Positions 10,594 through 22,500 of a stretch of DNA of 64,000 bases are shown piece after piece. The notes beneath the pieces are model-generated. The model saw only the letters and a program-made list of their open reading frames with translations. It searched no databases and was not told the DNA's origin. How positions within the stretch are numbered: the stretch's first letter is position 1; each line of letters opens with the position of its first letter. This DNA comes from Pelodera strongyloides. Lineage: Eukaryota > Nematoda > Chromadorea > Rhabditida > Rhabditidae. The stretch lies in contig JAANDG010000197.1 of NCBI GenBank assembly GCA_036852015.1, positions 170,222 to 234,221 on the forward strand, written 5' to 3'. The position numbers and the translations under genes are program-made.

Positions 10594-13500
10594 CTGGAAA
10601 AGACAACATTACGCTAACTTCCTGCTTAATACAACAATAGAGGCAGAAGGGATGTAAACTTCGATGGACCAAAACGTAGAGCTTGGAATCCCATGAGGTA
10701 CCCTAATGAGTACAGTAACTCATGGTTTGCACTCTATTATGTGTGCCAGGCCGTTTTTCCATCGCGCCTAACCCTCTAGTCATATACAGTCATTACTGAT
10801 CATAAGACTAAGAGTTATAAATTATTATTTTATTATTACGTGTAAAATCTCCAAAGTGACAACAAAAGTAGTGTTCCAGCTGGGAAAAGCAGTTTCGCAG
10901 CAGACTACAAACTACAAACTACAGTAACCAATGTCAAACCTTGTCTGCGGGATTCTGCTTGACCTTCTTTGCCTGTCGACTTCTCAACCGCGGCATTTTC
11001 TCCTTCTCTTCATCTTCAAAGTCCGAGTCCTCGATGATCGCACGCTTGCGACAAGAGCGTCGCTAAAGAAAACAAATATCACACCTGTGGCCGGACAGCG
11101 GGTGCCTCCCAGGTTGGGAGAATTTGTCTCTGAGACTGAGCGTCTCTAATTCGTGTGCTTCCTCTCTTTCTCTCACCTCCCACTGGGAGGCTGGGATCTT
11201 TCCGGTGCGTTCGTGCATACGGCCACAGAATACCACCGTAGACATTTTATAGAGAAGAGGAACAACCGGATCTCGATGTTTGAATTCCGTCCCATGCACC
11301 CCCATTACACCAATAAAACCCTAGTGACTAGTGACGGGGAGACCATCGAGCATACTGTGCTAGCCCAGCTGTACTAATCAAATCGGTCTCGCACTGCGGC
11401 CAGAAGCCTACAGCAACTTTATAACTGGATACTCAGAGCACAACCCTTATGGTAAACATGTAAATGCCAAAAGCCTTAGGCCGGCTCAAAAAGCCGCATG
11501 CAAACCCTAATCTTGCAGGAAAAAAAACCCAACAAGTACCCTGGCAGTGAAAAAGTCATCGTTGGCCTCCGGTGTTTCCTCCTTCTCATATTCTGCCTCC
11601 TCAGAAGGTTGGATTCCTTGTCTCTTCATTTCTCTCTCCTTCTTTCTCTTCAGAAGTCTGTCCTCCGCGCAGTATTTGCACACCCATTTCCGGGCCTCGT
11701 CGCCAGTCAACATCTGGAAAGTAGTCGCAGTTATGTAACGCGGTTTTATCTACTATAGGCGAATCGATCGTCAACATGCAATATGCCTCTACGACAGCCG
11801 GTGAGCTGACCTCCGGACTCACCAGCGAGGTCTATGCCCTGTTCGCCAAACAAAAACCATCTACAAGTTGGCAAAATCCAATATTACTTGAAAGCAAAGA
11901 AAATAGAAATTATATGTAAGTCCAAAAACTGTAGCTAATTCAGTTTTCATATGTAAAACCGGATAACTCGCTCACGTCCTCCAATTGTGGTCGAATACAG
12001 TAGTAGTGATAGGCCGTCGAACAATCAGCACACATCAATTTGTGGGCATTGTATCCCCGGCCACCACAACTCTTGCACTTCTGCAAGTAAAAGTTTAAAT
12101 ATTGAAAATATATATTACGGGACAAAGAAATGCGTATATGCGTAATCACAAACGGAATGTTAATGTTTACAAAGCTTATTGCAAATTTTACGCGAAAAAC
12201 AGACGTAGCGTCGTAACCTTATGCCCTGATAGCCTATATTACATGACATAAATGGTCTATCCCACCGCCAGCCGGTTTTTTATATAAAGGGTGATACATA
12301 ATGGAAGGTCAGATACCCCTAAGTCTCTTATGGGGTTTCCAAGTATGCTGGAAATTTACTGTATCTTGGAACTACACGAGAATATTTTTTTAATTTTTCA
12401 TATTATATATGAAAGTTGCGTGCAGAAATACGGTAGTATTGACAGAATCACACCGAATTTTTGGGATACTTGGAAACCCCATAAACAAATGCCCCTTGTT
12501 AGTACTTACTTTGTATTCCTTGATCTTAGCCGAATCGAGGGGCTCCCATTTGATGTGAGAGTGCAGAATATCAAGCAGCATGAAGAGAAGAGATGCATTA
12601 TTGGCCGTCTTCACCTCTTCTATCCATCTAAATACAAAATGCATACACTTTACATTCTAAATATAAAATTTTTATTAGCATATTAAAATGTGCTATTTGT
12701 TAACATTAGTCATCTCAACCACTGCGCATGAAATACGTAATACCGTGCACAAAATACACAAGCTTCCTTAACACACAGTTTACCAGTTCACAAGATATTC
12801 ACTTCCATCAAGTAAATGCACACACACCGTGCAATTTCATACACGAGGGTACAATTTTAAAGCAAAATACCGGCCGGTTTTTGAAATCGGGTAGACCAGC
12901 ATTCTTATACAGCGTATGCAAATGAACATAAATTAGAATAAAAATTCGAGCTAAATTCGGGCAACTTTGCATAAATACGTAAGAATTCAGCAGTCCACGA
13001 TGTGTTTCAGAAACCGGCCGGTATTTCGCTTTAAAGGTTAAACCTCGGTATACTAACATACTAACAGTGCCATTCTGACAATATTTGTTCTTAGAAATTC
13101 ACCGTTTGACGCGGAAAACTGTCAGCCCTCCTTTTAACCGAACCAGTAGGATATTTTCCTTAGGGATCGATTGGAAGAGTTCGAGTAGCAAATCGGCCTG
13201 AAAGTAACAGACATATAAATTATTAAATTATTAAAGACCAAAGCGAGCGAATCTTAATAAAACCGCGGTAAGCAGGAATACAGCACGAAAACATTTTTTT
13301 TTGGATCTGTAATACTCGAATATTTGTACTACATTTGTACTGCACATTTGTACTCGAATATTTGTACTACACAAATGGTAGTCCGTCTAGATAAACAACT
13401 ACCCATAAAAATAAATACACCAGCAAAAACAAGAAAATTAAAAATCAATAATTTAAAATACAAAATCAATAATTCGACGAACCACTTCTCGCAAAGTTGT

Positions 13501-16500
13501 TGCAGGATCGGAAACCAGGTCGTCGAAATTTCTTCCCTTTTTCATCGAAGTGAGTCCCTTCTTCTGAAAGCACACCAAATTCAATAATTGTGCATATTAT
13601 TCTAAATTCTAACAGAAAACTACACACCTATAAAAGTTTTGGTGTGTAAACTGTAAACTCCAATATTCATACATTTCTTGCTTAACTTACTAGAAAATTA
13701 TGGAATTATGATATTTTTTACGGTATCATAATTCATAATAAATCCATAGATTTACGGTGATAAGTTCATCACTTATGGCATTAAAGCGAAATACCGGCCG
13801 ATTTTTTTGAAACGAACCGTGGATAAATGAATTCTTACGTATTTATGCTTATGCTAATTTACTCGAATTTAGCTCGATTTTTTATTCTAATTTATGTTCA
13901 TTTGCATAAGAATGCGATGTGTTTCAAAAACCGGCCGGTAATTCGCTTTAAGGTCATTGTGAATTTGCTTTATGCCACAGAGAATCAACATGCGTTCTGT
14001 TACGTTTTGTCATGTAACTACACCCACCTGCAAATCACTGTACAATTCACTAATCGCTTCCTTGAGCATGGTTAGCGTATCTTTTGGCTCATCTTCAGAC
14101 CCATTGGACTCAGACTTCGACTGTCGTCCTCTCACTTCCTTCTGCTCCTCCATGAGGGGCTTCAGCTCAATGAGGGCTTTCTTGAGCGCCTTCTCTCGCG
14201 AACCAACTTCATTCAAACCCTTCACAAAACGATCCACGTCTGCTACATCATTGATACGGCTCCAGCTTTCTGATGATGCGCTAAACATTAATTCATGAAA
14301 TTACACCAGTCTGAGGTCACTGTCAGATCTGTAAATCATTAACGATTCCACGTACTATATCCGTAGTCGTAGTACAGTTACGTAATCTACTGTACCTCCA
14401 AATTTCATAACAAGCACACAGTAACAACTTTACACGAACAATTACACTGGGGGCTGCAGAACTTAAAACACTAATAACTTCCTTTTCCGGCAACACAGCT
14501 GTGATGAAGACAAACTTTAATTTTGCAAAACCCACCCTTCGGGAACAACCTCGTCGATATCCTTCGCTTCGTCACCGTCATTGCTCTCCTTGTCTTCAGA
14601 TCCATTCTCTTCCTTATTCTCCTTATTCAACTCGGACCTCTCGGCCGCCTTGATCTGACGCTCACTTTTTGTGGTTCCCAACTAAAATACATAAAGCAAT
14701 GTTATCAACTACATGCCAGTAGGACTTTGTTACACTTTACGTTCTGATGCCAGATTCACCACTCAATTCCCCACGGGGAATTCTTTTTCTCTACGTGTCT
14801 CACAGTAGAATGCTATTTTCTGTCCCATGGACTATTTCCCCGAGAGAATTGGAGTGGTGAATATGGCCTGTGGTGAAGCGCAGAATGGGGTAGCCTCAAA
14901 TCTGACGAACCCACAATTTTCTGTATGTTCCACATACGCCATGCAGTTGGGTCAAACTATTCTAGTTAATCGGTCAGTCATACCGTTATACTGCTTCAAC
15001 ACGCATATCTAATAAAACAGGACCGAATAGCATAGCCCCAAACCCAATAACAAAAAAAACTCACGTTTTGCACAAAAATTCCCTTATTCGGCGAGTATTT
15101 TCCAAAGAAAAAGTACTGCCTAAAGTGGCGATCTTGTCCAATCGGCTGGAAGCGCAGAAGGGACTTTCGTTGCACTCGATCGGTCTATAAAATTCAAAAG
15201 CAAATATGAGAGTTTGCCACAATCTAACCGTCCCTCGGCACCTCTCTTCTCTCCGTCTTTCTACCCCCTCTCTCTCTCCCTAACTCCCTCCCTCTCTCTC
15301 TACAAACCTCCAACAACTCCTTGTTCCTTGCAATTATCTCCTGGCTGAGGTCAATCTGTTTCAGAAGTTCGCCCCTCTTCAATCGATTCTTCTCCAGCAT
15401 TCGTGACTCGATTCTCGACATCTCGGATACGTCAACATCATCCGGAATATCCGGAACCTTGGCCAATTCAGCCTCCAGCTCGTCCAACTAGAATGCAATT
15501 CTTTGGAAAAAAAAATGGAGGAAAAGACGGCAGACCTGATGGCCTCTCCATGTATGCGGCCTGCACTGGCGAAAATGACAAATGCCCGGCCATGCTCGAG
15601 TCAACGTAAATGACATGGTCCCAGCGAATTTGAATCTAGTACGCATCTATTTCAAAATAGTACAGATCTATTTCAAAATAGTACGGGTCTTATACATTTT
15701 CGCTGCAGGACCATGTCAAATGCGTTATTCGCAAGGGTTACGGTAGGCATTTGACATCCCTGTAAAATGACCTGAACGTGGACAGAAATTTCTCATTTTC
15801 GCAAATCCGCTCGTAATCACGGATAGGCAATCAGAGGTAATGGCGGTAACCCTCTGGATGATACCGTGTTACTCAAAATGTGCCTCTTTCTGCCTGGGCG
15901 GCACTACTTGAATTTCTGACCTCCTGGCACGTCACAAATGAGGTCAGAATTGGACAGTGGCACAACTCCAACTACCCTTACTAACTTACTACCCGCGATT
16001 TCCTTCGGAACATACCAGAGTTCCAAGTTCTCCAAGTATTGAAAACCAATAGTTGTGCAAGACTACTTAGTTGCTACTCTCTCTCTCTATAACGTGTGTC
16101 TCTAAACGGCACTATAACATCTTGCCTAATAAGAATAACCGAGGTACCCACCTTCTTCTGCTCCACTTCAATCTTGTCCTTGTAAGTCGCCTCGTCCACA
16201 CTGTAGTCGGCGTTTATGAAAGTGTCGAATGCATCAGTATCAAGCACCTGAATAGAGCCCAATGCAAGGAACGAATGATCCATATTATAAGCGCGTCAGT
16301 TTCCACCACGCTGGATTCCAAACAAACAGACCTACGTATTGATACATAATACAAAATAAGGAAATAAGAACTAATCAATCAAGTCAAGGTGTTTTGTGTG
16401 TATTGTTGATCACACCCAACCTTTGCCACTTCCGAGAATCATACGTGTAGCAAAGTGATATGCGATATAGTAACTATTCAACAAATCGGTCAAACCTTGT

Positions 16501-19500
16501 GGAACATAAACGAGCAGATTTCGAGTTGGTCAGCAGGTGAAAGTTGCCAGAATTCACAGTCTTCCGGAAATCGAGAAGCCAGCGACGCAATATGTTCCTA
16601 AACTAGTACAAATTAATTTTACAAACTCGTTTCGTACACGCGTCGCATATGAATTCACCGTATTAACTACGCAGTAGACATTATCTACAGCCGTCCCCGC
16701 GCGCGCCTCATTGCTGTTCCTCCAAAAACACTAACCTCCTCGACCTGGCTCATTTCAAGAGGGTCATCACTTTCGTCTCTCTCGTCGTCCTCCATCTCTT
16801 CCCCATTATGCTCCTCCCCGTTATGTTCACCCGTTTCTTTCGCTGCGTCCGCGTTTAATTCCATATCTTTGGCTTTGTTCACGTTCAACAGAAAAGCCCT
16901 GGAAACGACGTAAAAGTAGTCCCTAATTTCTTAGTTAAAGCAGTATGACACTTGTTCATGAAACGGAAAACCTGCACAGGACAACTGCATTCATGGCATA
17001 TGGTGAATAATACATGGGAGTCAAGGTCCAGGGTACTTTTCAAATTCACGAGTCATATAGCTTTGATATATAGACACAAGATTCAGTATGTGCAACAGGC
17101 AAAGGCAAATGGTCTGTTCGGTCACAACACAAAGACACATCCATATCCTTAGCCTCTACCTCTACCGAGTCCACAGGAAAATCGTATCCCGGAATACGAG
17201 ATCCAAACTATGGAAAGTGGAAAAAAACGAGTGTTTATAGGAACAAACAGCGAAAATGTTCCACGAAAAAAACGGACATATCCATACCTGCATAACTCAG
17301 ACAGAGAGCCACTCTCCACGGTGAAAAGTCGCAGCCGTTGTCCACAATGGAATACCTAAATCACGAGTTTGTACGGTTATACGAATTACACAACACGGAT
17401 AATAATATTAATACCAATCTAATAATAATAATAATAATAATAATACGCAATCAACGATCCAATACTTCATTTCATTCATACTTACGTGAGTTTCCCCAAA
17501 ACTCGGACGTAACAGGATACGGTCTTACTGCACAATTATAAATAAAAAGTGCTTGGTCGGTCAAAATAACAAACGAACAGAAGTGAAACAGACCTTTGAT
17601 CCGATATCTTCGACCAACAATTTCACAAAGAGTTCCAACATCGGCTCCATATACTTTGAGTATCCGCGGCGACCGTCATTCAATGACGAAAAAAGGTCTT
17701 CTGAACAAAAACGAAAGTTGACAACAATATCTAGGTGAGCTACGAAATCACAACACCACAAAAAATCTCGTTATTTCCCGAAAGTATTGTGTCGGTCATA
17801 AACAGAGGTTATTACACTTGGGCTAACTTAAAAGAAAAAACTATGTAGATGATCGAATAATCCGACTTGCACATACAATATCACATGCCTAAGTTGAGAT
17901 TTACAATTTTCAACGTATCAACTTCGTTTCAAAGCGATACCTGCTGTTGAAACGCATGCTGTAAATACAGAACGTGTTTCATGCTGTGCCGGAAAAATTA
18001 CACAAGAGGTCACAAAATTTGCATATAATCCGTAAAATTCACTTGTTCCTTGTTCCGTATTTAACAAACCACGTGGCACGCCGTTTGAAAGCAGCCTAAG
18101 ACATCAAAATAGACAAACCTGCTCCAAAAAGGCCCAAATTGAAGAACTTCTTCAAAGAGCCGACAGCTTGTGACAGCATAAGACAATGCCCAAAATTGTC
18201 CAAAGTGATAGGTTCTCCAGGCACCTGCAGGTCACTTGCACAGACAGACAAGTCTTCTCGGCGTGACAGCTAAACACAAAAGTAAATTGTTCGTAGTTCG
18301 TTCACTTAAAGCGAAATTCTAGCCCCTTTGGAAAATTTGCATATGATAAGCAAATCCTATGTATCCTATGCTAATTTTGTACGATTGCCGTGCCGTGGAC
18401 GATCGTACAAAATTAGCATAGGATACATAGGATTTGCTTATCATATGCAAATTTTCCAAAGGGGCTAGCAGTTCGCTTTAATGAACGCAAGTACGCCTTT
18501 CAACCAACCGAATGTTGTCGCGTGGATTATGAACTATGCAGTGATAATTGATAATTTGTTAATACGTTGGAATGCGCCCAGCATGACGCATACATTTTCA
18601 AAAACTACGCGCCATACCGCTTTAAAGACAAAATACCGATAGCGATCGTGAACTGGAAGCTGCCACTAAAGAAGTTCGGACTACAAAAATAAAAGTAAAT
18701 GAATGATCTTCGATGCGCAGAAACATTTCTTCAGCTTCAGCTTCAGCACACACAGTGCTCCGGTGCGCCCATAACTTGATTGAGAGACGGTCTTAAATAA
18801 TAGAAAAAAACGCTCGTACCTCAAGGAAATGATAATTAATAGCAAGCGTGTTCTTCTTTGCTTCTTCTTTCGTGACCAGTCCCTTGAATTCGGCTCTCAA
18901 CTTTTGCTTGGCTTCCGTAGAAAGGTCTTTCCTAAACAGTGGATTATGAAGTGATAATTTGATAACGCGTCTAAGTAAGCCCCGTGGGCTAGATGTCTTG
19001 CTTAACTTAAACGCTCATAATTACGTTCTTCCGAAGTGGGTTGTGAAAAAAAAAACTACATGACTATGGTATGACTATGAAATGATCTCTGACTTTATGG
19101 CTTAATTTTACACTTTTACGCCCAGAAACAAGAGAGAAAAATTCACAGCCATTACTATTATTGCATCATTCAAAACAGAAAAAAACATAGGCTAACCCCT
19201 AACAAAAAAAGAAAAAGAAAAACAAACTGTTTGAGTTTCTCCCTGAGCTGGTTGTCATCGTACGCTTTCATGACTCGAACTTTGATCAAATCATTGGGAA
19301 TCCTCTCAATTTGCTCCAGAGTCAGGGTCTTGACGGCTATGCCCGCCGTTTGGAAGAACTGGTCCTTGGCGCCCGAGTTGAACTCCTTTTTCAGTTTGGC
19401 CACTGTTGCTAAAACATGGATCATCGGGTGTCACTTCAATCTGTTTGATTAGAAGCCGCTATCAAGAACGCAGTTCGGACCGCGGACAGGGGAGTATCAG

Positions 19501-19514
19501 CTTTGATAGTTTGC

Positions 19515-19570
<56 letters not shown>

Positions 19571-22500
19571 CACTCGACAGAACCAACTACTACATCAATA
19601 ACTAGGATCTGGATGGTCTGGATCAAACGCAAATTCCAAAGATTGAGGAAAGAACAGCACACTAATACTCAAGGGAAATAATTAGTTTAAGAGTGAATAA
19701 AAATAAAACGAAAATCCACCATCAAACTTCTTTTCGGCCCGTTTCATTGGAGTCATGAATGGCGTGCCTGTAGAACCAGGAGTACCCGATATCAAGAACT
19801 TATTCATTCCCTGGAATTATGGAAGATACTGTATGAAGTTATATAGGTACTGAAGAGCTGTATGAAGGTACTGAAACTGAAGATACTGTAAGTGGGAAAA
19901 ATACATGTGAATTACGAAATCTCGAAATTCGAAAGCAAGGTTTGCCAAAAAAGTGGGTTATACAAATATAATATATAAATAAACCTATTGAAAGGAAAAT
20001 ACATACACCATTAGCGTTCTTGCCATCTTTTTTCTTCAACTTTTCCGCTTTCGCCTTTTCTTTGTTGTCTTTCTCCTCCTAAAGAACATTTTAGTAAACA
20101 AGGACAAAATAGAATCTCACAACCCCGTCCCCCTAGCTGGTATGAGCCACACAACGGCAGCTAAGAAGAAATAATAATAATACAAGCTTACACAACAAAT
20201 TTCAAACGACAATCAGAAAAAGTCAACTAACAATAACAATGAGAGAATAACCAAGAGCAAGAGTAAAACACATAAAATACTGAATAACGTGGTATTCATA
20301 AAAAACAATACCTGTTTGGCTTTCAATTTCTCCTGTTTCAAGCGTTCCTTTTCTTCCAGTTTCTTCTCCTTTTCTTTCTGTTTATCGGTCACCTTTTGTT
20401 CCTGAGAAAACTGCAGTTAATCCGGAAAAGTTAATGTTATTACCAAAAAACGGCTTTACAACAGTTAACTAAAATAAAATATCGTAATATAAATATACAA
20501 AGTGAGCGTACAACCGTACAACCTACAACGACAGAAATATTACAGTTTCTAAAGATTTCCAGTGTAGCAAACATACCCCCGCAATGATAAAAGTTAAGTT
20601 CAAAAACAGACTAAACAACAAACAACTGAACAATACGGAAGCGGAAACGGAAAAATATAAAAATATTTACCTTTGGCTTCTTTGTCTTCGCTTTAGGAGT
20701 TCCCCCAACTGACTTTCGTGTGGGTGCTATACCACCAGCAGATCGACGTTGAATGTTCTAGAAAGACAAATTACAAATAAACCAATGGTTCTTTATTTTG
20801 ACAATGAGACAAATACATCTTTTTGAACGAATCTACATGCTCCTACAATACTGTGATTGTGATCAACTCAACAAAAGCTCCGAAATACTTTACTTAACGT
20901 TAACAGACTAATACTACGCATGATATGGAAACTGGAAACACATTTACTTATACGCAACATCAATTCAGCATTCAGCAAACATAGAGTATATATATATATA
21001 TATATTAATTAACCAACCACCAAAGGTTCATCGTCGCTCTCTGAAGACGTGCCAGCAGTCGCTACAGGAGCCAACGTTTTCTTATTTGCATCTGAAAAGT
21101 AAGTTATGTAAGTAAGGAACGATGAATAATCCAGAACATGCACCAAATCAATCGTGTATTGACACCTTATCTTACAACATCGCACTGTCTAACAAAAGCA
21201 ATTAAAGGGACAGGCCCATCAAAATAAACATATATTTACGATTTCATATTATTTTTTATTAGCAGCGTTTATTACAATATATACACACTAATTTTTATCC
21301 ACATTCACCCCGGGCGGGGAACTTTTTTACGACGAGCCCAACTCATAAGGGTACCGTAGTTGCATCAATTTAGTCTTAATAATTCTTTTACTTCGCGTAT
21401 GTTATAACACAGTTACAAAACTACGCATGAGAGAGTATGCTCAATAAAGAGGCGCCAGAGAAAAAACCGAGAGAGCAGTCAACCAGAGCGGATAGACCAC
21501 GAGAGGAAGGGCCAGGCAACGGTATACATTTGTGGATCCGCTCGTCGGAAAAAGTTCCCCGGGGTAAATGTCGATAAAATTTGGTTTGTATATATTGTAA
21601 TAAACACTTTTAATAAAAATTAAGACGCAATCGTAAATATAGGTTCACTTTGATGGGCCTGTCCCTTTAAGGTGGAAAATCATCTGATGAAAGATGAAAC
21701 CATAGAACAATGCGCTCTTGTAGTAGCCTTTATGCTAGTGCACATTCTGCGCATAAATAATAAGATAACAAGAACATTAGGCATGGAATAATATGCGTGA
21801 TTAAGAACTCACTATGTGTCCTCGGAAGGAAGATGCTGGCCAGCTTGTCCTTGATCTTGAATTCCTGACAGAGTGATCGGTTAACAGTCAACATTTTGCC
21901 GTTTCTTTGTGTACTCGCTTCAATGATGTCACGAATGTCTCCTTCGACGATTTTGGTAACACGTCTGAAGGAAAATAACGATAGTAACGGAAATTCGGTG
22001 AATATACATTTCTAAGTGTGATAACTTTATATATAACTGCGTATGTGACTAAATGTACATGTCTGTACAGGTATCGTGTGATTATTAATAAGTGCTAATT
22101 GTTGTCAGGTACACTGCCGCGCTACACGACGAAGACGAACCACTGATGGACATAATAATGAAGTTCAGAATTGAAGGCTTAATCATTAGTCAGTCGCTTT
22201 ACACTACACATACTTACACCATAAAGTTATACACAAAAATATCAGTAAACTAAGTAACTAAGTAAAAGCTCAAGATTTGCACACAAATAATGGGTAAACA
22301 CAGAAAACGACAAAAATCAATAAGAAAACAAATTACATAGATAATCAAATCTCAACTTACTTGACATCCATCTGATTTATATTTGACAATTCCTTTCCCT
22401 TTCCTGATGAATCTTTCATCAATTTCAACATTCTTGTACCTCCACGCTTTTCAGACACTAGCACAGTGCACAAAGAATCCGAGCTGAATAAGTAGAATAC

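Noticed and set aside
11063..11305. 80-codon minus frame between two BAZ1-gene exons
   Set aside because: It lacks an acceptor, and skipping it preserves phase and family order. It arises from the exon frame running on into intron.
18637..18680. Possible extra exon of the BAZ1-family gene (acceptor TTTTGTAG, donor GTATTT)
   Set aside because: Including it breaks phase with the exon at 18931-18820. Direct joining of 18820 to 18269 keeps phase and gives the expected SRREDL motif before the DDT domain.
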